Shown one piece after another: positions 6,747-12,983 of a stretch of DNA of 21,238 nt. This DNA comes from an uncultured Eubacteriales bacterium (GTDB taxonomy: Bacteria > Bacillota > Clostridia > Oscillospirales > CAG-272): positions 1 through 21,238 of the forward strand of contig CAJKPX010000032.1 in NCBI GenBank assembly GCA_905201895.1, written 5' to 3'. The notes under the pieces were generated by a model. It made no database searches and was not told the origin of the DNA. It saw only the letters and a program-made list of their open reading frames with translations. Position 1 is the stretch's first letter. Every line of letters starts with the position of its first letter. The translations under genes were made by a program, and so were the position numbers.

Positions 6747-7592
6747 ATGGCAGAAAATTGCACACACGATTGTTCCACATGCTCGGCAAACTGTCCCTCA
6801 AAGGGAAAGCAGGAGAGCCTTTTGATCCCCGCCAATCCACTCAGCGAGGTCAAGCATATCATCGGAGTTGTCAGCGGAAAGGGCGGCGTCGGTAAATCGC
6901 TCGTCACCTCCATGCTGGCAGTTCTGCTTCAGCGCGAGGGCTATAAGGTCGGTATTCTCGACGCCGACATCACCGGTCCCTCGATCCCAAAGACCTTCGG
7001 ACTGAAAAACGTTGAGGTCTACGGCGACGACAACGGCATGATCCCCCCCTCCACCACCACCGGAATCGACGTCATGTCGGTCAACCTGCTTCTCGGCGAC
7101 GAGACCAAGCCCGTGGTATGGCGCGGCGCGATGATCGCAGGAGCCGTTCAGCAGTTCTGGAAGGATACCGTTTGGAACGTGGACGTGCTGTTGGTCGATT
7201 GCCCTCCCGGAACGGGCGACGTTCCGCTCACCGTGTTCCAGTCTCTGCCGCTTGACGGCATCGTGATCGTTTCAAGCCCGCAGGATCTCGTTTCGATGAT
7301 CGTGAGCAAGGCGGCAAATATGGCGGATATGATGAATATTCCCGTGCTCGGTCTTGTGGAGAACATGAGCTACGTCAAGTGCCCCGATTGCGGCAAGGAG
7401 ATCCGCGTGTTTGGTGATAGCCACATCGAGGAGGTTGCCAAGAGCTTTGGCTACGATTTGCTCGCGCGCATCCCGATGGATCCCAAGCTCTCCGCGCTCG
7501 TTGACCGCGGTATGCTTGAGCTGATGGAGAACGATTATATGGACGCTGCCGCACAGCGCGTGATCGAAAAGCTGGGCCTGGAGGCAAAATAA
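6747..7592 (+). CDS. Mrp/NBP35-family iron-sulfur cluster carrier ATPase
   Basis: Proteins of this family (ApbC/Mrp/NBP35) bind Fe-S clusters and pass them to apo-proteins in the cytoplasm, using ATP. The 281-residue protein has the deviant Walker A motif 'SGKGGVGKS' (43-51), 'LDADITGPSIPKTFG' and the switch segment 'LLVDCPPGTGD'. It also has the C-terminal bridging cluster motif Cys-Pro-Asp-Cys (Cys212, Cys215). An N-terminal cysteine group (Cys5, Cys9, Cys12, Cys16) resembles the extra cluster site of Nbp35-type proteins and is absent from plain bacterial Mrp. There is no DUF59 domain. It is transcribed alone, with a promoter just upstream and a possible weak hairpin downstream. Confidence 0.9.
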   Translation: MAENCTHDCSTCSANCPSKGKQESLLIPANPLSEVKHIIGVVSGKGGVGKSLVTSMLAVLLQREGYKVGILDADITGPSIPKTFGLKNVEVYGDDNGMIPPSTTTGIDVMSVNLLLGDETKPVVWRGAMIAGAVQQFWKDTVWNVDVLLVDCPPGTGDVPLTVFQSLPLDGIVIVSSPQDLVSMIVSKAANMADMMNIPVLGLVENMSYVKCPDCGKEIRVFGDSHIEEVAKSFGYDLLARIPMDPKLSALVDRGMLELMENDYMDAAAQRVIEKLGLEAK

Positions 7593-7606
7593 GTCGATGA
7601 TCTCCC

Positions 7607-7648
7607 GCTTTTTTCGCGTTTCTTATAAATATGGAACGGGAAAAAAGC
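7607..7648 (+). terminator. Possible weak terminator after the Mrp-family gene
   Basis: GCTTTTTTCGCG (7607-7618) pairs with CGGGAAAAAAGC (7637-7648) with one mismatch. The stem is mostly A-T and the following bases are A-rich, so it is not a classical terminator for this strand. Confidence 0.35.
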
Positions 7649-7697
7649 AAAAATCGGAAAATAAATGAAAAATCCGATAAAAAATGCAAAAAAACAC

Positions 7698-7726
7698 TTG
7701 ACAAAGGCATGCAAACATGCTATAAT
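7698..7726 (+). promoter_or_regulatory. Strong sigma-A promoter of the rplU-prp-rpmA operon
   Basis: A perfect TTGACA (7698-7703), a 17-base spacer and a perfect TATAAT (7721-7726) make this a consensus promoter, as expected for ribosomal protein genes. It leaves a leader of about 80 bases before rplU. Confidence 0.9.
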
Positions 7727-7732
7727 AATTTG

Positions 7733-7815
7733 CCGCTTGAAAATGGCTCTTTTAAGTGCGTCCAAAAAACGCCGCCATCCTATCAGCGAGTCTATCAGAA
7801 AGAGAGGTGCTTTTC
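7733..7815 (+). promoter_or_regulatory. Candidate autoregulatory mRNA leader of rplU (L21 leader-like)
   Basis: The leader between the predicted transcription start and the rplU GTG can fold so that CTCTTT (7747-7752) pairs with AAAGAG (7799-7804). The second strand overlaps the ribosome binding site AGAGG (7803-7807). L21 leaders are known in Firmicutes, and this one sits in the right place, but I cannot confirm the family consensus by eye. Confidence 0.45.
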
Positions 7816-8127
7816 GTGTTTGCAGTTATCGAAACCGGCGGAAAGCAGTACAAAGTAATCGAGCAGGACATTATCTTTGTCGAAAAACTCGAGGCTAACG
7901 AAGGAGACGAAATCGTTTTCGACAGCGTTATGGCTTTGTCTAACGACAACGGCTTCAAGGCTGGTACTCCCACCGTTGACGGTGCAAAGGTTACCGCTAA
8001 GGTACTCAAGAATGGCAAGAACAAGAAAATCTATGTCATGAAGTACAAGTCGAAGAAGAACGAGAAGAAGAAGATCGGTCACAGACAGCCCTACACCAAG
8101 GTGCAGATCGTTAAGATCGAAGGCTAA
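7816..8127 (+). CDS. rplU: Large ribosomal subunit protein bL21
   Basis: This is a 103-residue component of the 50S subunit that binds 23S rRNA. The sequence begins 'FAVIETGGKQYKV' and ends 'KKIGHRQPYTKVQIVKIEG'; both are signatures of bL21, and the length is normal. The start is a GTG at 7816, supported by AGAGG eight bases upstream. The frame is open to 7756, but those residues correspond to the untranslated leader. It is first in the operon with prp and rpmA, the standard Firmicutes order. Confidence 0.96.
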   Translation: MFAVIETGGKQYKVIEQDIIFVEKLEANEGDEIVFDSVMALSNDNGFKAGTPTVDGAKVTAKVLKNGKNKKIYVMKYKSKKNEKKKIGHRQPYTKVQIVKIEG

Positions 8128-8148
8128 TTCTCGAGTCGGTAAGAGAAC

Positions 8149-8511
8149 ATGACGAAAATCGTGTTTTTCAGAAGCGGTGGAGTGTTCTACGGCTTTGAGG
8201 AGCAGGGTCACACGGGCTTTGGAGAGGCAGGCGACGACATTCTGTGTGCCGCGATCTCATCCATGACCATGTTGCTCATCAACACCGTTGAGGTGGCGTT
8301 TGCATCCTCGGTTGATTATCAGATCGACGAGGGCGCAACGAGGATTTTGGTTCGCTGCAAGGCGGCGCTGCCCGAATTTGAGGCAGACGATTACAAGCGT
8401 TACGCTGTGTCGGGAATCATGATGGGCTACTATTGTCAGCTTGGCGACATGCTCGAGGAGTACGGAGACTACCTGAACGTCTCGGTTCAGGACAAACCCT
8501 GGGAGGATTGA
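8149..8511 (+). CDS. prp: Ribosomal-processing cysteine protease Prp
   Basis: Prp removes the short N-terminal extension of ribosomal protein L27 in Firmicutes and related bacteria, a step needed for ribosome function. The 120-residue protein has the diagnostic segment 'GHTGFGEAGDDILCAAIS', with catalytic His21 and Cys33. Its position between rplU and rpmA is the conserved one. The L27 encoded just downstream carries the matching cleavage motif, which supports the assignment independently. Its ribosome binding site is weak (AAGAGA, no GGAGG), suggesting lower output than its neighbours. Confidence 0.95.
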   Translation: MTKIVFFRSGGVFYGFEEQGHTGFGEAGDDILCAAISSMTMLLINTVEVAFASSVDYQIDEGATRILVRCKAALPEFEADDYKRYAVSGIMMGYYCQLGDMLEEYGDYLNVSVQDKPWED

Positions 8512-8569
8512 TCCGCCGTATCCCCAAGTTCCCGAGAGGGAATCCAAATTTTTTAGGAGGATAAGAATG

Positions 8570-8848
8570 ATGTTGAAACTCAGTTTACAGTTCTTTGCTC
8601 ATAAGAAGGGCGTTGGTTCCACGAAGAACGGCCGTGACAGTGAGTCTAAGCGCCTTGGCGTTAAGAAGGCTGACGGTCAGGCAGTGGTTGCCGGCAACAT
8701 CATCGTAAGACAGAGAGGCTCCGCAGTTTGCGCCGGCGAGAACGTTGGCGTAGGCAAGGACTACACCCTCTTTGCTCTCATCGATGGTCGTGTTAAGTTT
8801 GAGCACAAGACCAAGTCTCAGAAGAAGGTCAGCGTTTACGCCGACTGA
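8570..8848 (+). CDS. rpmA: Large ribosomal subunit protein bL27 with Prp-cleavable N-terminal extension
   Basis: This 50S protein has an N-terminus that reaches toward the peptidyl-transferase centre. The sequence starts 'MLKLSLQFFAHKKGVGST', followed by 'NGRDSESKRLGVKK', typical of Firmicutes bL27. The extension up to F-F is the Prp substrate; cleavage before A-H-K-K would give the same mature N-terminus as the E. coli protein. Two adjacent ATGs (8567 and 8570) both suit the AGGAGG at 8555-8560. The second gives exactly the usual nine-residue extension and is preferred, though 8567 is possible. A terminator follows; no obg gene is present next to it. Confidence 0.95.
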   Translation: MLKLSLQFFAHKKGVGSTKNGRDSESKRLGVKKADGQAVVAGNIIVRQRGSAVCAGENVGVGKDYTLFALIDGRVKFEHKTKSQKKVSVYAD

Positions 8849-8866
8849 TTTCATCTGACAGAAAAT

Positions 8867-8908
8867 AGACACCCGAATGCAAGAAAAGTGTTCGGGTGTC
8901 TGTTTTTT
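8867..8908 (+). terminator. Intrinsic terminator of rplU-prp-rpmA
   Basis: AGACACCCGAA (8867-8877) pairs perfectly with TTCGGGTGTCT (8891-8901), followed by G and six T residues (8903-8908). Confidence 0.93.
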
Positions 8909-9005
8909 ATCTGTAAATGCACTTCTTTTTTTGAGGACTTATTTCGTTTTATAAGGACTAATTGACTTGTTTTTTCTTTTTTTTGATTTATTTCGACAAA
9001 CCAAC

Positions 9006-9034
9006 TTGACAACAGATGGAAAATATGATAAAAT
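9006..9034 (+). promoter_or_regulatory. Sigma-A-type promoter of the SipW locus
   Basis: A perfect TTGACA (9006-9011) and TAAAAT (9029-9034) are separated by 17 bases. This lies 32 bases before the first gene of the locus, whose AAGGAG is at 9054-9059. Confidence 0.8.
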
Positions 9035-9066
9035 CATGACATCAGATTTTATTAAGGAGAAAAGAC

Positions 9067-9819
9067 ATGAAACTAATCAGAAACTTCAGCTTGCTGATCG
9101 TGCTTGCGATCTGCATTACGGTAGGCGGTGTGTACGCTCAATGGGTGTACGAGGATCACAACTTCGTTGCTGGCGAGGCGCATAATCTTGACATCTCCAT
9201 GCAGGCATACATGAACCCGGGTAACCAGCAGGGTTATTTCGTGAACAAGTATGTAAACATGATGGTAGAGGTTGCCGACAACTACGACGGTGGCAACAAG
9301 GTGGCAGACGGCGAAAAGGGTGACTTTTATGCCGACCTCAACGGTCACGGATCCATGCTCTTCATCTTCAAGGCTTATGAGTTGACCACAGAGGCTGATA
9401 TGGCATCGCTCTATTTCAACGTCTCCTTCAAGGAGCAGTCGCCCATCGTTTACAATAACGGAACGAAGGATATCCCGATCTTTGCTTACCGTGATGCGAC
9501 CAACAAGCAGCTCACTCCCCTGACTGCGGCAAATGTGGATAGTCTGGTTGCCAAATATGCAAACCTGAACAAGGCTGATCTCGTTGCCGATCTCACCTCT
9601 GCCGGCGACCCCGGTCTGTACTATTTCGAGCTGACCTATGACCACCTGTTTGTTGAGGATATGGATTCCACAGCTCCCGGTGTTCAGCATCACATTGCGC
9701 TTTCTCCCGAATTTGCCGCAACGGCAATCGACAACCTCGAGAAGTGGGACGTTCTGCAAGACGCAATTCTTGGCGGATCTCTTACCATTTACATCACTGA
9801 TACCCGCCAGGTTAATTAA
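9067..9819 (+). CDS. Secreted protein A with SipW-type signal peptide (candidate matrix or surface subunit)
   Basis: The 250-residue protein has an N-terminal signal peptide: a short basic start, a hydrophobic core at 8-19, then 'GGVYAQWVYED'. Cleavage is predicted after Ala24. This G-G-x-Y-A-x-W ending is the hallmark of signal peptides cleaved by SipW-type peptidases, as in TasA/camelysin-type proteins. The mature part is acidic, has no cysteine, no further membrane helix and no sorting motif. It reads as a beta-rich soluble domain (for example 'ASLYFNVSFKEQSP', 'GLYYFELTYDHLFVED', 'GSLTIYITDTRQVN'). I recognise no catalytic motif. It is the promoter-proximal gene, followed by a hairpin before sipW, so it may be the most abundant product. 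A biofilm or fibre role is inference from gene order. Confidence 0.8.
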   Translation: MKLIRNFSLLIVLAICITVGGVYAQWVYEDHNFVAGEAHNLDISMQAYMNPGNQQGYFVNKYVNMMVEVADNYDGGNKVADGEKGDFYADLNGHGSMLFIFKAYELTTEADMASLYFNVSFKEQSPIVYNNGTKDIPIFAYRDATNKQLTPLTAANVDSLVAKYANLNKADLVADLTSAGDPGLYYFELTYDHLFVEDMDSTAPGVQHHIALSPEFAATAIDNLEKWDVLQDAILGGSLTIYITDTRQVN

Positions 9820-9826
9820 CCGATTC

Positions 9827-9890
9827 AAAACATGATTGTAGGGGAGTTGCGTGCAAACTGCATTTGCTGCTCCCCACATGTTTTGTCTTT
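9827..9890 (+). terminator. Hairpin after gene A, likely partial terminator
   Basis: AAAACATG (9827-9834) pairs with CATGTTTT (9877-9884), and GGGGAG (9841-9846) pairs with CTCCCC (9870-9875), with an asymmetric internal loop. The stem runs into TTTTGTCTTT. It could end most transcripts after gene A and let a minority continue into the signal peptidase and gene B. No separate promoter was clear to me in the remaining ~100 bases before 9993. Confidence 0.6.
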
Positions 9891-9992
9891 ACAAAAAAGA
9901 GGCAGTTTCGAGGTATCCAAAGCAGGCTCCCTTCTGCTTTTGCAAGGAGAGAGACCGATAGTCCCCACAAAGAACAGGTTTAGGAGCATTTC

Positions 9993-10925
9993 ATGACGTC
10001 ATACGAAAAATACGTATTTATTCTGTGCTTGATCGTCTTTGTCTGCTTCACCGCGCTGTTTTCTACCATGATCGCTTCCTTGCTCAAATCAACGATCAAG
10101 CTGATCCGCAGCGGTGTAGAGGACGAAGCTCTGCTGAAGGAGTATATCAACGCACAAAAAAAGAAGAAGCGGTTTGCTTGGATTCCCAAGCTTTTTTCGC
10201 TTGTCATTTGTCTCCTTTTCATTGCTTGCTTTGTGACGTCCATGATTTTGTCTTTTACGGAAAATTCCTACACAAAGGGACTTTCCTCGTTTAAGGTTGT
10301 TAAAAGCGAGTCCATGGCAACAAAATATAAGGATAACCTCTATCTCGAGCGAGATGGCTTGGACGATCAGCTTCAGATGTTCGACCTGATCGTTACGCAC
10401 GAGCTTCCCGATGAAATGGACCTTCAGCTTTATGATATCGTGCTGTATGAAACTGAACAGGGGTTGGTGATTCATCGCATTGTAAACATTGAAGAACCGA
10501 ACGATAAGCATCCGAATGAACGGCATTTCCGTCTGCGCGGAGACGCAAACAAATACAGCGACACCTATCCCGTGCGTTATTCGCAAATGCGTGCGATTTA
10601 TCGGGGAGAGCGGGTTCCGTTCGTTGGAAACATCATCCTGTTTTTGCAAGCGCCCGCAGGATGGCTGTGCATTCTGTTGATCCTGTTTGGTCAGATCATT
10701 ACCCCGATCGTTGAAAAGAAATTGATGCGTGAGATCGAAATGCGCCTGAAGGTGATCGGTGCACAAACCAACACCGCGATCAACTATTCGCTGCAACACA
10801 TCGTGATCTCCTCCTTCCGCTTCTCTCTGAAGCTGCAAAGAAAGGATCCGCTGGTCGACCTGCGCATTCGTGAGAATCGCGGGGGTGTCAAAATTACGGT
10901 TCGCAAAGGATCTCGAAAAAAATGA
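9993..10925 (+). CDS. SipW-type (Ser/His) signal peptidase I with extended C-terminal tail
   Basis: This is a membrane-bound peptidase of family S26 that removes signal peptides at the outer membrane face. It has 310 residues and three predicted helices (about 7-30, 65-88 and 208-230). The catalytic serine is Ser107 in 'KSESMATKY'. The general base is a histidine, His161 in 'GLVIHRIVNI', instead of the lysine of ordinary bacterial enzymes. The conserved Asp region is 'LRGDANKYSD' (181-190). Ser/His enzymes are the ER/archaeal-like class to which B. subtilis SipW belongs. About 70 basic residues follow the last helix, longer than usual. It sits between two genes whose signal peptides share the SipW-cognate ending, and its stop overlaps the next start (ATGA), so it is translationally coupled to gene B. 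Confidence 0.88.
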   Translation: MTSYEKYVFILCLIVFVCFTALFSTMIASLLKSTIKLIRSGVEDEALLKEYINAQKKKKRFAWIPKLFSLVICLLFIACFVTSMILSFTENSYTKGLSSFKVVKSESMATKYKDNLYLERDGLDDQLQMFDLIVTHELPDEMDLQLYDIVLYETEQGLVIHRIVNIEEPNDKHPNERHFRLRGDANKYSDTYPVRYSQMRAIYRGERVPFVGNIILFLQAPAGWLCILLILFGQIITPIVEKKLMREIEMRLKVIGAQTNTAINYSLQHIVISSFRFSLKLQRKDPLVDLRIRENRGGVKITVRKGSRKK

Positions 10926-11866
10926 CAAGAACAATCAGATTTTTAACAGCATTGATGGGATTTCTCCTCGTATTTGGCTGCGGAGGCGTTTATGCAAGCT
11001 GGTATTACGAGGCGTCGGTGGTGGATGGCACATCATTGGAGATCCCTCTAACAATGGGACATTGGCGCGACGTGCCCGAAAAGGGCGTTGAGATCGTAGA
11101 CAAGTTTTTGAATATTTTAAATAATCAGGTTGATGTTACGGTAGATGTCAACGGCACCACGTATGATGATTCCTACGAGGCGCTGCTTGCCACCTTCAAC
11201 GGCTCTCCGCGTGCCAACGGTATCACGTTGCATAACAATTCCTTTATCGGAACCATGCAGCAAAAAGGCGATGATGCCGAAGCATTGCGTGCGCTCTTCG
11301 GAAGCTCGCTCTTGGATGAGGAGACCGCAATGCCCGAATACCAGCTGATGCTCAAGCGAGAGCCTCTTGACGGAGACGACGCAACGGGTATGAATTATTT
11401 TATGGACGGTGACCACGGCTGGAGGGAGGAGAACAAATACTATCCCGGAAGCGAGATGATCTTGTTTTCTACGCATTGGCAATCCGATTCCGATATTCCG
11501 CAGGGCTACGTGATCGTGTATGCAACGGTCTATACGAGGTATCCAAAAACCGATGCAAACGGCAATTATCTGTACGAGCGCGATGCCTACGGAAACATTC
11601 GCTATCACACGTATGTGAATCAGTACGGTAGCACCGTTCAAACCTCGTATCCGATCTATCAGTACGGAGAATGGGAAAATATCAGCGGTGAGGATGCATT
11701 TGTTGGCTATGCGCAGGTGGTGAACTACTCCACCGGTGACGCGGACCCGCTCTTTTGCAACCGGAACCTGGCGCTCGCTGAACCGCTATTACGGCACGCC
11801 GCTCGAATCCACACTGAACACCGTAGTTCAGGCAATGCTCAGATCAGGCTCGTGAGCAGCATGTAA
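10922..11866 (+). CDS. Secreted protein B with SipW-type signal peptide; apparent frameshift near the 3' end
   Basis: The 314-residue open frame begins with a signal peptide ending in 'CGGVYASWYYEA' (cleavage predicted after Ala25), the same G-G-V-Y-A-x-W-x-Y-E ending as protein A. The mature part is acidic and rich in Tyr and Asp, with no further helix and no recognised domain. The last part of the open frame, after 'STGDADPLF', is arginine- and histidine-rich and unlike the rest. If one T of the run 11753-11756 is skipped, the other frame reads 'FATGTWRSLNRYYGTP' and stops at 11855, giving a coherent 310-residue protein. The gene is therefore frameshifted, mis-sequenced or recoded there. 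Its start overlaps the sipW stop by four bases, so it is probably a substrate of that peptidase. Confidence 0.75.
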   Translation: MTRTIRFLTALMGFLLVFGCGGVYASWYYEASVVDGTSLEIPLTMGHWRDVPEKGVEIVDKFLNILNNQVDVTVDVNGTTYDDSYEALLATFNGSPRANGITLHNNSFIGTMQQKGDDAEALRALFGSSLLDEETAMPEYQLMLKREPLDGDDATGMNYFMDGDHGWREENKYYPGSEMILFSTHWQSDSDIPQGYVIVYATVYTRYPKTDANGNYLYERDAYGNIRYHTYVNQYGSTVQTSYPIYQYGEWENISGEDAFVGYAQVVNYSTGDADPLFCNRNLALAEPLLRHAARIHTEHRSSGNAQIRLVSSM

Positions 11867-11922
11867 CTTTTGCTCTGATTTCAAACAAGAACGGTGGTGC
11901 CTTGCCATCGGATAACACCTCG

Positions 11923-11970
11923 GGGGTGTCTCAAATGTATCACGCATTTGCATGACACCCCTGTTTTTTT
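11923..11970 (+). terminator. Strong terminator closing the SipW locus (first of two)
   Basis: GGGGTGTC (11923-11930) pairs with GACACCCC (11954-11961), and CAAATG (11932-11937) pairs with CATTTG (11945-11950). A run of seven T residues follows (11964-11970). Confidence 0.92.
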
Positions 11971-11971
11971 A

Positions 11972-12007
11972 CACTTTTATTCTTTGTTGGATAAAAGTGC
12001 TTTTTTT
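11972..12007 (+). terminator. Second tandem terminator
   Basis: CACTTTTAT (11972-11980) pairs perfectly with ATAAAAGTG (11991-11999) around a ten-base loop, followed by C and seven T residues (12001-12007). It backs up the terminator directly before it and insulates the spoIIA operon. Confidence 0.8.
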
Positions 12008-12071
12008 ATTTGAAAAAAGTTTTGGATTTTTTTTCAACTGTCACACTCCGACAATTTTTTTGCGGGACGTG

Positions 12072-12080
12072 TGATAAAAT
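12072..12080 (+). promoter_or_regulatory. Possible extended -10 promoter element of spoIIA
   Basis: TGATAAAAT (12072-12080) is an extended -10 element 37 bases before the spoIIAA start. No good -35 is visible. I did not find a convincing sigma-H element, which would be expected for spoIIA from B. subtilis knowledge. Confidence 0.3.
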
Positions 12081-12116
12081 AGGACGAACGAATATCAAAA
12101 AGGAGGACGTGAGAAC

Positions 12117-12449
12117 ATGATTCGGAACGGAACGCAGGTGCTCTTTGAAGCGCGGGGGGAGGTGCTCCTGATCCGCGTGGGAGGTGAGATCGACCATCAC
12201 AGTGCGGTTGCGGTGCGAACGGGGATTGATGCGCGGTTGACCGAGGAGCGTCCGAAACGCGTGATGCTGGAGCTTTCTGCGGTCGATTTTATGGATAGCT
12301 CGGGACTGGGGCTGATTATGGGACGCTTTGCACTGGTCAAACGCTACGGTGGAACGCTGGCTGTGCTCGACCCAAGCCCTGCGGTGCTCAAGATCATCAA
12401 GCTGGCAGGGATGGAGCGCATGGTGTCGATTTTGAGAACAAAAAAATAA
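12117..12449 (+). CDS. spoIIAA: Anti-sigma F factor antagonist SpoIIAA
   Basis: This STAS-domain protein frees sigma F by binding the anti-sigma factor SpoIIAB; it is switched off by SpoIIAB phosphorylation and reactivated by SpoIIE. The 110-residue sequence shows 'GGEIDHHSA' near the N-terminus and the phosphorylation loop 'DFMDSSGLGLIMGR'. Ser61 aligns with Ser58 of B. subtilis SpoIIAA. Length is normal. AGGAGG lies ten bases before the ATG. It is first in the spoIIA operon; spoIIAB starts 31 bases later and sigF completes the set, which makes this assignment safer than for an isolated STAS protein. Confidence 0.95.
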   Translation: MIRNGTQVLFEARGEVLLIRVGGEIDHHSAVAVRTGIDARLTEERPKRVMLELSAVDFMDSSGLGLIMGRFALVKRYGGTLAVLDPSPAVLKIIKLAGMERMVSILRTKK

Positions 12450-12480
12450 GTGAAGCAGACCGATCAAAAAGAAAGGAAGA

Positions 12481-12942
12481 ATGGAAAAAATGAAAACAAG
12501 AGTTGATTTTTGCGCAGAGGTGGAGAACGAAATGCGTCTGCAGCTGCCGTCGCTCTCGGTTAACGAAGGCATCGCACGTGCAACTGTGGCAGCGTTTTGT
12601 GCCCAGCTTAACCCCACCGCGGTGGAGCTTTCCGACATCAAATGCGCAGTATCCGAGGCAGTGACAAACTGCATCGTGCACGCTTATCGCGACGGCGTTG
12701 GTGAGATTTCGATCCACGTGATGCTCTGCGAGGGGCGCCTGATTCGCATTGAGGTTCGTGACAGAGGCTGCGGCATCGGGGATATCAAGCGTGCGCGTGA
12801 GCCAATGTTCACCACCGATGCTGAGGGTGAACGCAGCGGAATGGGCTTTACTGTAATGGAGTCCTTCTGCGATGGCGTGAACGTGAGCAGTCGCGTGGGC
12901 AGAGGAACCACCGTGACGCTTGTGAAGCGCTTACATAAGTAA
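12481..12942 (+). CDS. spoIIAB: Anti-sigma F factor / serine kinase SpoIIAB
   Basis: This GHKL-fold kinase holds sigma F inactive in the predivisional cell and phosphorylates SpoIIAA. The 153-residue protein has the N box 'SEAVTNCIVHAY' (Glu59, Asn63), the G1 box 'VRDRGCGI' (92-99) and the G2-type segment 'ERSGMGFTVM' (117-126). It ends in the typical 'GRGTTVTLVKRL'. The ATG at 12481 stands only about four bases from AAAGGA; the alternative ATG at 12490 is further away, so the exact start is not certain. It lies between spoIIAA and sigF. Confidence 0.95.
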   Translation: MEKMKTRVDFCAEVENEMRLQLPSLSVNEGIARATVAAFCAQLNPTAVELSDIKCAVSEAVTNCIVHAYRDGVGEISIHVMLCEGRLIRIEVRDRGCGIGDIKRAREPMFTTDAEGERSGMGFTVMESFCDGVNVSSRVGRGTTVTLVKRLHK

Positions 12943-12968
12943 GCCGCAGGGCTTACCGAGCTGAATTT

Positions 12969-12974
12969 GAGGTG
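12969..12974 (+). promoter_or_regulatory. Ribosome binding site that fixes the sigF start at 12984
   Basis: GAGGTG lies nine bases before the ATG at 12984. The in-frame GTG at 12972 is part of this site and so is not the start. Confidence 0.65.
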
Positions 12975-12983
12975 ATTCACATC

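Noticed and set aside
6535..6840. Upstream extension of the three-helix membrane protein to 202 residues
   Set aside because: The extension crosses a consensus promoter and the ribosome binding site, and overlaps the divergent Mrp-family gene. The ATG at 6534 has an ideal AAGGAG.
8967..9185. A 72-codon frame starting upstream of secreted protein A
   Set aside because: It runs through the promoter and into another frame of gene A, with no ribosome binding site and no protein-like pattern.
10922..11000. Lipobox reading of the protein B signal peptide (V-F-G-C at 17-20)
   Set aside because: Phenylalanine at the -2 position is atypical, and the G-G-V-Y-A-x-W ending shared with protein A plus the adjacent SipW-type peptidase fit SipW processing better.
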